NCBI GenBank assembly: GCA_035268685.1
Contig: DATFKK010000006.1
Coordinates: 28,277 to 92,276, forward strand
DNA from: Candidatus Krumholzibacteriia bacterium
Lineage (GTDB): Bacteria > Krumholzibacteriota > Krumholzibacteriia > JAJRXK01
DNA: 64,000 bases
Reading direction: 5' to 3'
The position numbers and the translations under genes were made by a program. The notes beneath the pieces were generated by a model that saw nothing but the letters and a program-made list of their open reading frames with translations, made no database searches and was not told the DNA's origin. The stretch's first letter is position 1; each line of letters begins with the position of its first letter. This document shows, piece after piece, positions 48,833 to 61,098 of the stretch.

Positions 48833-49459
48833 ATGGGAAAGCGCCAGCTCGACGTGCAGCTCACGCACTTCTGCGCCACGCTCGAGGAGTGCCCGCGGCG
48901 GCCGGCACCCGAGATCGCTCTGTCCGGCCGCAGCAACGTGGGCAAGTCCTCGCTGGTGAACCTGCTCGTGCGGCGCCAGAAGCTGGCCTACACCAGCAAA
49001 CAGCCCGGCAAGACACGGGTCTTCACCTATTACGAGGTCGACGGGCGCTGGAACCTGGTCGACATGCCGGGGTACGGCTACGCGAAGGTGGGCGGCGCCG
49101 AGCGCAATCGGTGGCTCGCGCAGGCCCGGCGCTACTTCGCCCAGCGCGAGCAGCTGGCGGGCGTGATCCAGCTGATCGACCTGAAGGTGGGGCCCACCCC
49201 CGACGACCGGGCGCGCCTGCGCGAGCTCGTGGCGGCGGGACGGCCGCTCTGCCTGGCGATGACCAAGAGCGACAAGATCGCGCGGAGCAAGCGCGAGGCG
49301 GCCGTGCGCGAGCACCTGCAGGCCCTGGACCTGGCCCTGCCGGCCGACACGGCCGTGGTGGTCACCTCGGCCTCCGAACGCTTCGGGCACGACGAACTGC
49401 TGGCCTGGGTCGAGGACGTTCTCGACACGGACGGGAACGACGCTCCGTCCGTGGATTGA
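48833..49459 (+). CDS. engB: Ribosome biogenesis GTP-binding protein EngB/YsxC
   Basis: Small GTPase of 208 residues needed for large-ribosomal-subunit assembly. G1 is GRSNVGKSSL, G2 is in KQPGKTRVFTYY, G3 is DMPGYGYAKVG and G4 is TKSD. The HFxATxxxCPRRPAPEIALSGR opening is typical of the YihA/YsxC group. It lies 10 bases after lon, a conserved neighbourhood in many bacteria. There are no unusual features. Confidence 0.97.
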   Translation: MGKRQLDVQLTHFCATLEECPRRPAPEIALSGRSNVGKSSLVNLLVRRQKLAYTSKQPGKTRVFTYYEVDGRWNLVDMPGYGYAKVGGAERNRWLAQARRYFAQREQLAGVIQLIDLKVGPTPDDRARLRELVAAGRPLCLAMTKSDKIARSKREAAVREHLQALDLALPADTAVVVTSASERFGHDELLAWVEDVLDTDGNDAPSVD

Positions 49460-49597
49460 CGATGCTGTCGCGGAGGTCTATCGTTGAAGAGCGTCGACGC
49501 TCGGCGGAGACCGCCTGCACGATTCCACGGCATGATTCGTGCGCGCTCCTCGTCGGCTCCCCCGGTTCGCCTGCGGGCGGAAGTGAGAGACGCACCG

Positions 49598-50047
49598 ATG
49601 CACGGCTCCTGGCTCCGTACGCTGAGTGCCCTGACGGCGGCCGCGTGGCTGCTGTCCGCGTCCACGGCCGCGGCGACCCCGGAAGCCCAGGCGAAGATCC
49701 CGCCCAACGATTTCGGCTGTACGGCCTGCCACGCCAGCGGCGATGCGACGCCCGAGACCGTGCCCGCGGCCGCGGCGTCGAGTCTCACGTCGTTCGGCGA
49801 AGACTGGTTGCAGCTCGCGAACGACGAAGCGCGGCGTCTGTGGTCGGAGATGGCCGACATGAACTCCGACGACGACGGCTGTTCGAACGGCTGCGAGCTG
49901 GGTGACCCCGACGGGGAGTACCTGCCCGACGCCAACGGCGAGTTCGACGCCTGCGCCCCGGGCGACCCGAACGTCGAGGACTGTGCCCTGCCCATCAACG
50001 AGGGCAGCTGGTCCACCCTCAAGTCCCTCTTCGGCGAGCGGAACTGA
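49598..50047 (+). CDS. Small secreted CxxCH protein with temptin-like region and C-terminal SWSTLKSLF motif
   Basis: Predicted secreted protein of 149 residues. A signal peptide covers about residues 1-27 (TAAAWLLSASTAAA). GCTACHASG then provides a CxxCH motif as in c-type haem sites. Following it, SSLTSFGEDW and MNSDDDGCSNGCELGDPDGEYLPDANG form a calcium-loop-like, temptin-type pattern. The protein ends in EGSWSTLKSLFGERN, the same tail pattern as three other secreted proteins here. No second haem motif or histidine pattern is obvious, so haem binding is not certain. The ATG at 49598 was chosen because it begins the signal peptide. It lies alone between engB and purA. Confidence 0.75.
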   Translation: MHGSWLRTLSALTAAAWLLSASTAAATPEAQAKIPPNDFGCTACHASGDATPETVPAAAASSLTSFGEDWLQLANDEARRLWSEMADMNSDDDGCSNGCELGDPDGEYLPDANGEFDACAPGDPNVEDCALPINEGSWSTLKSLFGERN

Positions 50048-50171
50048 GCTCTTCCGCCGACGGGCGTCGCACTGGACGCGACCGCCCTTCCCGACTACCC
50101 TTTGGGGCCGTGTCCGCCGCTGGGACGTCCTGTCCGAGCGGCGGTTCCCTTTGCGTGGAGGGGCCGCAACC

Positions 50172-51461
50172 ATGAAGCCCACCAACGTGATCCTGGGCTG
50201 CCAGTGGGGCGACGAGGGCAAGGGCAAGGTCGTCGACCGGATGGCCGAGCACGTCGACCTGGTCGTGCGTTTCCAGGGTGGCGCCAACGCCGGGCATACC
50301 GTCTATGTCGGCGACGAGAAGTTCGTCCTGCACCTGCTTCCGACCGGCGTACTGCGGGACGGTGTGCAGTGCCTGCTCGGGCCGGGCATGGTCGTCGATC
50401 CGTGGACACTGGTCGAGGAGATCGACGAGCTGTCCCGGCGGGGGATCGACGTGGAGCAGCGGGTGCGCGTGGCCGGTTCGGCCCAGCTCGTGATGCCCTA
50501 CCACCGTCGCTTCGACGAGCTCCGCGAACAGTCGCTCGCCAGCAAGAGCATCGGGACCACGGGTCGCGGAATCGGCCCGGCCTACGAGGACAAGATGGCC
50601 CGCCTGGGCCTGCGCGTGGCCGACCTCACGCGTCCCGACTCGAGCCTTCGGCGCCTGGTGATCGAGAAGGTCCTGCGCGCGAACCGTCTGCTGGCCGAAC
50701 GCCACGACGCCCCCGCCATGGCCAGCGAGGCCCTGGCCGACGAGGTGCTCGAGCACGCCGAGCGCCTGCGGCCGATGGTCGTGAGCGCCTACGAATTCCT
50801 CGATCCCGTGCGCCGTGGCCAGTGGACCACGATGCTCGAGGGCGCTCAGGGCGCGCTGCTCGACGTCGACCACGGCACCTTCCCCTTCGTCACCGCGAGC
50901 AGCTGCACCGTCGGCGGCGCGATCACCGGCACGGGTCTGAGCCACCGCGTGATCGACAGCGTGTTCGGCGTGTTCAAGGGCTACGGCACGCGCGTGGGCA
51001 ACGGTCCCTTCGTCACCGAACTGCACGGCGAGGAGGCCGAGGACCTTCGCAGCCGCGGCTCGGAATTCGGCGCCACCACCGGGCGCCCGCGACGCTGCGG
51101 CTGGTTCGACGCCGTGGCCGGCCGCTATGCCACCGAGATCAATGGTCTCGACCAGGTCGTCCTGACCAAGCTCGACGTCCTCAGCGGGATCGACACGCTG
51201 AAGATCTGCACTGCCTACGAGCACGAGGGCGCGCAACGCGACCACTTCCCGAACTGGGTCGAGGTCCTGGAGAAGTGCAAGCCGGTATACGAAGAGATTC
51301 CCGGTTGGTCGGAGGACATCGGTGCGGTGACGTCCTGGGACGATCTGCCCGCGAACTGCCGCGCCTACGTCGAGCGACTGGGCGATCTGCTCGGCACCCC
51401 CGTCACCGTCGTGAGCAACGGCCCCACCCGCGATCACTGGATCGAGCGGCCGGTGGGCTGA
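50172..51461 (+). CDS. purA: Adenylosuccinate synthetase
   Basis: Enzyme of 429 residues that condenses IMP and aspartate with GTP to form adenylosuccinate in AMP synthesis. The N-terminal GTP-binding loop is QWGDEGKGK with catalytic Asp14. QGGANAGHTV contains the catalytic His42. GIGPAYEDK, TMLEGAQGALLDVDHGTFPFVT and KLDVLSGID are all family signatures. GGAGGGG precedes the ATG at 50172. It is a single gene with 124 bases upstream and 227 bases downstream. There are no unusual features. Confidence 0.98.
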   Translation: MKPTNVILGCQWGDEGKGKVVDRMAEHVDLVVRFQGGANAGHTVYVGDEKFVLHLLPTGVLRDGVQCLLGPGMVVDPWTLVEEIDELSRRGIDVEQRVRVAGSAQLVMPYHRRFDELREQSLASKSIGTTGRGIGPAYEDKMARLGLRVADLTRPDSSLRRLVIEKVLRANRLLAERHDAPAMASEALADEVLEHAERLRPMVVSAYEFLDPVRRGQWTTMLEGAQGALLDVDHGTFPFVTASSCTVGGAITGTGLSHRVIDSVFGVFKGYGTRVGNGPFVTELHGEEAEDLRSRGSEFGATTGRPRRCGWFDAVAGRYATEINGLDQVVLTKLDVLSGIDTLKICTAYEHEGAQRDHFPNWVEVLEKCKPVYEEIPGWSEDIGAVTSWDDLPANCRAYVERLGDLLGTPVTVVSNGPTRDHWIERPVG

Positions 51462-51589
51462 CGCGGGGCTCCGGTGTCGATGGATCCGCGAGCTCCTGTT
51501 GCACCCGCCATGGCATCGCCCGCCTCGATCCGGGTGCACGATCGTCGGATCCACCGTTCCCCGGCCCGCTGCTGATCCGGGTCTGATCC

Positions 51590-51608
51590 CGTTCCGGATT
51601 CCGGAACG
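51590..51608. promoter_or_regulatory. Perfect palindrome, candidate operator
   Basis: CGTTCCGG-ATT-CCGGAACG is an 8-bp inverted repeat around 3 bases. It lies just upstream of the extended -10 at 51624 and covers the place of a -35 box, so a bound protein could control this promoter. The 36125-36142 site matches at 16 of 18 positions. Confidence 0.55.
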
Positions 51609-51623
51609 CGGAGCCGGGGCGCG

Positions 51624-51632
51624 TGCTATACT
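51624..51632 (+). promoter_or_regulatory. Extended -10 promoter for kinase gene
   Basis: TGCTATACT is an extended -10 element (TG-n-TATACT) 57 bases before the kinase ATG. The -35 region is occupied by the palindrome, without a good -35 match. Confidence 0.5.
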
Positions 51633-51688
51633 CCCGCCGGCTTTCGCGCCCCGTACCGTCCCGTTTCCGTCCGACAGCAGCGCCCGAC

Positions 51689-54211
51689 ATGACGATCTCG
51701 GCTCCTGATCACCGACGTGTACGTGACGTCTTCGTGCGAGCACTCGATCTGCCCGCGGATCGCCGCGTGGCCTTCGCGCGACGTGTCCTGGCCGATCGGC
51801 CCGATCTGGCCGCGGAGGCCGCCACTCTGCTGGCCGGCGCCGACGACGTCGAACCGGGATCCGTCTCGGAGCAGGATCCGTTGTCGGGGGATCGTCTCTG
51901 GGCCGAGCCATTGCTGGCCCGGGAGCGTCTGGGAGACTATCGCGTGTTCGGTCTGCTCGGGCGCGGGGCCATGGCCGTGGTCCTGCACGCCGAGCACCTG
52001 CCGACCGGCCGTGAGGTCGCGCTGAAGCTGCTGCCTCCGGGCACCGGGTCGAAGCCCATGCGCGAACGGCTCGAGCGCGAGGGCCGGATCCTGCGCTCGC
52101 TCCGCCACCCGTCGTTGGCGCGCTGCCGTGACACCGGGCTGGTCGACACGGCCGAAGGGCTGCGGCCCTACCTGGCCCTCGACTACTTCCCCGGCCGGCC
52201 GTTGCTGGAGTGGGTCCGCGACGCGCAGCCCGATCGGACGCGACGGCTCGACGTGCTGGCGCGGATCGCCGATGGCGTGGCCCACGCCCATGCCCGCGGA
52301 GTCGTCCATCGCGACCTCAAACCCGGCAACGTGCTGGTCGACGCGCACGATCGCGTGTGCGTGCTCGACTTCGGGGTGGCACGGATCCTCGAGCCCACGG
52401 CGGCCTGCGATCCGACCCTGACCCAGCACGGTCAACTGATCGGGACGCTCCGCTCCATGAGCCCCGAGCAGGCGCGGGGCGACTCCGCGGCGATCGGTCC
52501 GGCCACCGACGTCCACGCGCTGGGTCTGCTGGTCTTCGAGGTCCTCACCGGACACAGGCCGTACGCGGTGCCGGCGAACGTGGGAGAGGCGTTGTCGGCC
52601 ATCGTGCACGCCGTGCCGGAGCGGCCCGGCCGCGTCGATGCTTCGCTCCCGGTCGGAATCGACCGGATCTGTGCGGGCGCGCTGGACCGCGATCCGCGGG
52701 AGCGGACGCCCGAGGCCGCCACGGTGGCGCAGGATCTGCGCACGGTGCGGGACGGAGGCCGCGTGCCGATCCGGCGCGGGCGCTGGCGACGTCTGCGGCG
52801 CCGGCTGCGGCGGCCGGTCGCCGCAGCAGCGCTGCTCCTGACCGTGGCCGTGCTCGGAGTGGCGGTCGGCGTGCAGCACGTGGCGGTCGATCCCGCGATC
52901 GAGATGCAGCGCGCACGGAGTGCGATCCAGGACGCGGACAAGCGGATCCACGCGAGCGAACGCACCGAGGCAGGACTGCGCGACGCCGTCGCATTGCTGC
53001 ACGATGCGCGCGACCGCCTCGACCGGGCGCCGAACGCTCCCGCGGGGGCCGAATGGCAGCGTTTCCTGCAATGGAGGCTGGGTGAGGCGCACTACTTCCT
53101 GGGCGCGATGACCCGGGACCGCACCGAGTACGCCGATGCCCTCGCGGCCTGGGAGCTGGCCGGACGCTTCGACCCCGGGCGGCGCGGGCTCGACGAACTC
53201 GATCCCTCCGATGCGATGACGGGGCACATTCGAGACATCAACGTCGCGCGCACACGACAGGGAGCGGGGCTGGCGCTGGCTGCCCTGGCCGCGTACCGCG
53301 AACCCCGGCAGATGTGGTCGCGCTCGCTCCGGGTGCGCGACGAAGCGCTCGCGTTGCTCGCCAGCGAACAGCACGGCCGCCCCGCGAGCGCCGCCGAACT
53401 CGAGCTGGGTCATCGCGACCTGCAGCAGGGCTATGCCCGCAACGAAGTCGGCGAGAGCAAGATCATGCTCGGATCGATCGACGGGGACCTCGACACGGTG
53501 GAGTCCGGTCTCGGGGACCTGCACTTCGTGCAGCGGCACGCCCTTCTCCACCGGGATCCCTACGCCAGGGCCTCCCTGGAGTTCAACCTGGGGCGTGGTC
53601 ACGCGATCCGGGCCGAGCTGACCGGCGACCGCGACGACCTCGAGGCCGCCGAGGTCTGGCTGACACGATCGCTCGAGCAGCGGTCGCCCACGCGGAGCCT
53701 CGCGGCCCACGTCGCGAGCCAGACGTGGTTGATGCGTGTCGATCGGCAACGGGCCCAGCGCGCCGAAGACCTCGAACAGGCCCGCCGGTGGCACGAGCGG
53801 GTCCTTCGCCGCGGGAAGCGTCTGATCGACACCCTGGGCGATCGTCTGCATCCGCACGACCGGGGCCGGGTGGCCCTGGTGTTGGCCGGCCTCGAGATCG
53901 ACGCCGCCATGCGGGGCGAGGGGCCGTGCCTGTGGAAGGCCGAGCGCTGGTTCACCGAGGCCGGAGTTCGCCTGAGCCGCGTCGACACGCCCGTCGATCA
54001 CGCCCACCTGCTCTACGAACGCGCCCGTCGCGAGCGCGCGCGCTTGGCCGTGGGCCGCGAGACCCCCGCGCGGGCAGCGCGGCAGGCCGAGCGGCTCTTC
54101 GCGGCCTTGACCGACCTCGTCCCGCCCGGCCAGTTCCCGAGCCTCCACGCCCGTGTCCACGACGAGCGGTCGTGGTGGTCGGCGCAGACCACCGTCCGAT
54201 CCGACCGGTGA
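51689..54211 (+). CDS. Ser/Thr protein kinase with altered glycine loop and C-terminal repeat region
   Basis: Membrane-anchored Hanks-type kinase of 840 residues. The kinase domain (about 85-365) has the ATP lysine in VALKLLPPG, the catalytic loop VVHRDLKPGNVLV, DFG in VLDFGVARI and SMSPEQARG. The glycine loop is GRGAMAVV, with alanine replacing the third glycine. A basic stretch (RRGRWRRLRRRLRR) precedes one membrane helix near residue 385 (AAALLLTVAVLGVAVGV). The last 400 residues are helical and TPR-like but more divergent than in the other kinase. An 85-residue N-terminal region is helical. It is tail-to-tail with an ECF sigma factor gene and has a palindrome-controlled promoter. Confidence 0.9.
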   Translation: MTISAPDHRRVRDVFVRALDLPADRRVAFARRVLADRPDLAAEAATLLAGADDVEPGSVSEQDPLSGDRLWAEPLLARERLGDYRVFGLLGRGAMAVVLHAEHLPTGREVALKLLPPGTGSKPMRERLEREGRILRSLRHPSLARCRDTGLVDTAEGLRPYLALDYFPGRPLLEWVRDAQPDRTRRLDVLARIADGVAHAHARGVVHRDLKPGNVLVDAHDRVCVLDFGVARILEPTAACDPTLTQHGQLIGTLRSMSPEQARGDSAAIGPATDVHALGLLVFEVLTGHRPYAVPANVGEALSAIVHAVPERPGRVDASLPVGIDRICAGALDRDPRERTPEAATVAQDLRTVRDGGRVPIRRGRWRRLRRRLRRPVAAAALLLTVAVLGVAVGVQHVAVDPAIEMQRARSAIQDADKRIHASERTEAGLRDAVALLHDARDRLDRAPNAPAGAEWQRFLQWRLGEAHYFLGAMTRDRTEYADALAAWELAGRFDPGRRGLDELDPSDAMTGHIRDINVARTRQGAGLALAALAAYREPRQMWSRSLRVRDEALALLASEQHGRPASAAELELGHRDLQQGYARNEVGESKIMLGSIDGDLDTVESGLGDLHFVQRHALLHRDPYARASLEFNLGRGHAIRAELTGDRDDLEAAEVWLTRSLEQRSPTRSLAAHVASQTWLMRVDRQRAQRAEDLEQARRWHERVLRRGKRLIDTLGDRLHPHDRGRVALVLAGLEIDAAMRGEGPCLWKAERWFTEAGVRLSRVDTPVDHAHLLYERARRERARLAVGRETPARAARQAERLFAALTDLVPPGQFPSLHARVHDERSWWSAQTTVRSDR

Positions 54212-54742
54212 TCAGGCCGTGGGACCGGCTTCTTCCAGCCGCGCGCGGAGCCACTGGCGCGCGAAGGCCCACTGCTTGCGGACCCACCGCGACGAGCGGC
54301 CCATCTCCTCGGCGATCTCCTCTTCGGTCATCGACGCGAAGAAGCGCATCTGCGTGATCATGGCCGCGTCGTCGTCCACGCGCGTCAGGCGTTCCAGCAG
54401 ATCGTTCAGGATCAGCGCGCGGTCCAGGCCCTGGTCGTTCAGCGGAAGCGATTCGTCGAGCTCGACCCGGATCCAGCCTCCGCCGCGCTTGTCGCGTCCG
54501 CGGGCGCGTGCGTGGTCGACCAGGATGTGCCGCATGGCTGCGGCGGCCACGGCGAGGAAGTGCGCGCGACCGTGGAACGTCCCCGATCCGTCGGGACCCA
54601 ACCGGAGATAGGCCTCGTGGACCAGGGCCGTCGGGCTCAGGGTGTGGTCGACGCGTTCCTTCGAGAGCGCGCGTCGGGCCTGGCCGAGCAGCTGTTCGTA
54701 GAGTTCCGGGAACCCCTCGTCCCCGGTCGGTGAGAACCGCAC
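54212..54742 (-). CDS. ECF-type RNA polymerase sigma factor (TIGR02999-like)
   Basis: Predicted extracytoplasmic-function sigma factor of 176 residues. Region 2 is seen in ELYEQLLGQARRALSKERVDHTLSPTALVHEAYLRL (given by pattern) and in HFLAVAAAAMRHILVDHARAR. Region 4 is in TQMRFFASMTEEEIAEEMGRSSRWVRKQWAFARQWL (by pattern). The 'TALVHEAYLRL' and 'MRHILVDHARAR' motifs are characteristic of the ECF group common in Planctomycetes and Acidobacteria beside Ser/Thr kinases. The start is a GTG at 54742. Its stop codon directly abuts the kinase stop (54209-54211 and 54212-54214). No anti-sigma factor gene is nearby; a kinase may be the regulator. Confidence 0.9.
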   Translation of the reverse strand: MRFSPTGDEGFPELYEQLLGQARRALSKERVDHTLSPTALVHEAYLRLGPDGSGTFHGRAHFLAVAAAAMRHILVDHARARGRDKRGGGWIRVELDESLPLNDQGLDRALILNDLLERLTRVDDDAAMITQMRFFASMTEEEIAEEMGRSSRWVRKQWAFARQWLRARLEEAGPTA

Positions 54743-55143
54743 CTTCGGCGTTCCCCGGCGCGAGGATGGGAGCCTTCGCCGCCACGGACCCTACGTCCCC
54801 CACGGGGCCGGGTCAAGTCGGCGGGCCCAGAGGGGGGGTGCCCCCAGGTGGAAAAGATGTTCCGGTCCCGGCGGCCGTTGTCGCTTGACCGGGTACAGGA
54901 GGGCGCACGCCCCGGCTCTCGGTGCACTCGCATCGAGCGAGCCCACGATGTGAACCCCCACCCCTCGTTCCGCGCCGTCGGTCGGGAGCCGGATGGCAGA
55001 GGGCGAGGGGTGGGGTCTTCCATTCCTCTTCACGATGAGCGTCCCGACGGCGTCCGGGCCGGATCCCGGCGGTCGGCGGCCGGCAAGGATTGCGTTAGAG
55101 TGTCTGCCCGGCGCTCCGCTGCCGCCCGGCGGTCGGACGGGGT
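54743..55143. other. Intergenic region upstream of ECF sigma gene and tRNA-Lys
   Basis: This 401-base stretch has no convincing gene. It contains a 12-bp inverted repeat (54956-55015) and a possible -10 box TAGAGT (55096-55101) about 43 bases before the tRNA, without a clear -35. Confidence 0.55.
54956..55015. repeat. 12-bp perfect inverted repeat
   Basis: CCCCACCCCTCG (54956-54967) is the exact reverse complement of CGAGGGGTGGGG (55004-55015), with a 36-base spacer. It lies between the ECF sigma gene and tRNA-Lys. It may be a long hairpin or two opposed binding sites. Confidence 0.5.
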
Positions 55144-55219
55144 GGGCCTCTAGCTCATCAGGTAGAGCAGCAGACTTTTAATCTGCCGGTGCAGGGTTCG
55201 AGTCCCTGGGGGCCCACCA
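55144..55219 (+). tRNA. tRNA-Lys (anticodon TTT)
   Basis: Full cloverleaf of 76 bases with encoded CCA. The acceptor GGGCCTC pairs with GGGGCCC (one wobble). The anticodon arm GCAGA-CTTTTAA-TCTGC gives anticodon TTT, and the T-arm has GGTTCGAGTCC. Confidence 0.97.
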
Positions 55220-55268
55220 GTGCGCCTTGGTCCACGACTTGCAGAACCCCGCGCGACCGGTTCGCGCC

Positions 55269-55305
55269 CACGCCGCGTCACCCGTGGGAGCCAGAACGCG
55301 GCGTG
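55269..55305 (+). terminator. Hairpin downstream of tRNA-Lys
   Basis: CACGCCGCGT (55269-55278) pairs perfectly with ACGCGGCGTG (55296-55305) over 10 bp with a 17-base loop. It lies between tRNA-Lys and the hybrid kinase gene and is followed by ACAATT, not a T-tract. Confidence 0.45.
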
Positions 55306-55333
55306 ACAATTCGCCGGTCGACGGGAGGGCGTC

Positions 55334-59188
<3,855 letters not shown>

Positions 59189-59218
59189 TCGCATCGATCG
59201 CCCCCGACGACCGCCCAC

Positions 59219-59274
59219 CGACGATCACACCTCGACGAAGACACCCCGACGATCACGCCTCGACCAGGACACCC
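59219..59274. repeat. 28-bp tandem direct repeat, two copies
   Basis: The unit CGACGATCACACCTCGACGA (first 20 bases) plus 8 bases is repeated at 59247-59274 with 25 of 28 identical positions. It fills the gap between the hybrid kinase stop and the convergent gene's stop codon at 59275. Confidence 0.7.
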
Positions 59275-61098
59275 CTACGACCAGGTCGACAGCTCCTCCC
59301 GGATCACTTGATGGATCTCCAGCAGTCGGCGCTGTCCCTTGCCCTTGCCGCCGACCGCGCGTCCCACGCGGGCGATCAGCACGTCGCCGCGGCGAAGGCT
59401 CGTTCGTGAGAGATCGTGCCCCGGCAGGCGGATCGGAGACCCGGTTCGGTCGCTCGTGTCGCGCAGCCACAGACGATCGCGCTCGAAGCGCTGCACCGAG
59501 TACTCGTAGCCGCTGCCCCACGGCAGGTCGACGTCGCCGACTTCGGGGGTCTCTTCGACCGCTTCGTCCGGGCGGGTGGCCTCGACGGCCGCGAAGAGCT
59601 GCTGGACGGCCCGGATGCAACGCGAGCCGTCTTCGTGTGCGAGGTCGACCGGCACCAGCAGATAGGGGGCGGCGTTCGCGTAGAGGGCCTTCTCGCGGAC
59701 CAGCCACTTGACGAAACCGCGCAGTGCGCGGCGGCCGTTCTGGATCCGGTTCCGCCAGTTCGGAAGCGGCACGAACATGGTCATGCGCACGTGGTCGGCG
59801 ATGCCCGCGGCGAGGGTCTCGCAGCCGAGGATCGCGCTCGCCGGTCCGGCGTCGTCGGGAAGGGTGTGGCGCCACGTGAGGTCGATCGTCTCGAACAGAT
59901 CGGTGAGCGCGGCGCGGTCCTTGTCGACGGTGGCCAGGCTCACCGTCTTCGAACGATGGCTCAGGTACTCCCGCCCCAGCGCACGCAGCGACAGTCCGGA
60001 ACCGTAGTCGTCGAACTCGCGGGCCCCGCGCAGGGCGCGCGCGGGCGCGGACAGTTCCAGGAGCAGCGGTTCCGCCCCGGCCTCGGCGATCTCGAACTCG
60101 GCCACGTGACCGTGCAGTCCGCTGAAGGTCGCTCCGCGCAGGTGCTGTTCGGTCATCTGCGCCAGGGTGCTGGCGAGCAGGTCCAGTTGCCGCACCTGCT
60201 GCTCGGAGCAGGCGGCCGGACCCTCGCCGCGGAGGTTGGCCATGGGCAGGAAGTATCGTCCGTCGCGTGTGGTCCAGCCGTCGGCCGCGAGCTGATCGGC
60301 CAGGCCGGTGTCGAGGTCCGCGGGTCCGAAGGTGTTCACCACGGCGTGCGAAGGGAAGTGCTCCAGGCCCGGGCGTTCGTCGGTGTCGTCGGCGACCGAT
60401 TGCGACAGGCGCCAGGCCGCCATCGAGGCGAACAGCATGAGTCCCACCGAACCGTCGGGGCCGCGCACGAGATGCGCGATGGCATCGGGGAGTCCGACGG
60501 CGGGGCACTCGACCCCGATCAGGTGGAACGCGGGATCGACCGTTCCCCACGGGTCGGCGTCGAGCAGCCACTGCATGGAGTTGGCGAAGCGCTGGCGCAG
60601 GTTGTCGTCGAGCTCGGGGACGCGCGGTGGCATGGTCGCCGACAGATCGGGTCCTTCGGCGCCGGGCTCGCCGCCCATCCACGCGGCGAGCGAATCGCCG
60701 GCTCGCTGGGCCTCCGGCGTCGGTCCGATCGTGCATGCGATGTCGGCCCGCACCGAGCGGGCGAGCCCGACGAGCGAGGGATCGCCGACCACGATCGATG
60801 CCCGGACCGGCGGGGATTGTTCGTCGTCGAGCAGCTCGGCCAGCGCTTCGCGCAGCGAGCCTCGCGCGACGTCGAGCGCGCGGTCGGCGTCGGCCCCGTG
60901 CGGCGGCTGGTCGAGGGGAACGTCGGCGGGGATCACGGTGTGGGCGAGGATCCGCCCGTCCGGATGGGCCCAGAGCAGCGCGTTCCAGCGACGGCCCGGA
61001 TGTTCCTCGACCGAGATGTCGAGTTCGGTGAGCGCGCCCTGCAGGGTGACCGTGTTCGCGCGGCGGTAGCGGTCGAGGGGGATGATGTCGTCGGTCAT
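59275..61098 (-). CDS. Unrecognised protein, 607 residues, possibly DUF6930-like N-terminal region
   Basis: Not recognised with confidence. The protein has no signal peptide and no membrane helix, so it is probably cytoplasmic. Residues 35-150 (RRWNALLWAHPDGRILAHTVIP, given by pattern; VRASIVVGDPSLVGLARSV) recall DUF6930-type domains of unknown function. The middle is acidic and helical (SEQQVRQLDLLASTLAQMTEQHLRG by pattern). The C-terminal 60 residues are basic with beta character (RTSLRRGDVLIARVGRAVGGKGKGQRR, by pattern). The ATG at 61098 was chosen by the end of coding-like composition; open frame continues upstream but with non-coding character. It is convergent with the hybrid kinase gene. 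Confidence 0.6.
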   Translation of the reverse strand: MTDDIIPLDRYRRANTVTLQGALTELDISVEEHPGRRWNALLWAHPDGRILAHTVIPADVPLDQPPHGADADRALDVARGSLREALAELLDDEQSPPVRASIVVGDPSLVGLARSVRADIACTIGPTPEAQRAGDSLAAWMGGEPGAEGPDLSATMPPRVPELDDNLRQRFANSMQWLLDADPWGTVDPAFHLIGVECPAVGLPDAIAHLVRGPDGSVGLMLFASMAAWRLSQSVADDTDERPGLEHFPSHAVVNTFGPADLDTGLADQLAADGWTTRDGRYFLPMANLRGEGPAACSEQQVRQLDLLASTLAQMTEQHLRGATFSGLHGHVAEFEIAEAGAEPLLLELSAPARALRGAREFDDYGSGLSLRALGREYLSHRSKTVSLATVDKDRAALTDLFETIDLTWRHTLPDDAGPASAILGCETLAAGIADHVRMTMFVPLPNWRNRIQNGRRALRGFVKWLVREKALYANAAPYLLVPVDLAHEDGSRCIRAVQQLFAAVEATRPDEAVEETPEVGDVDLPWGSGYEYSVQRFERDRLWLRDTSDRTGSPIRLPGHDLSRTSLRRGDVLIARVGRAVGGKGKGQRRLLEIHQVIREELSTWS

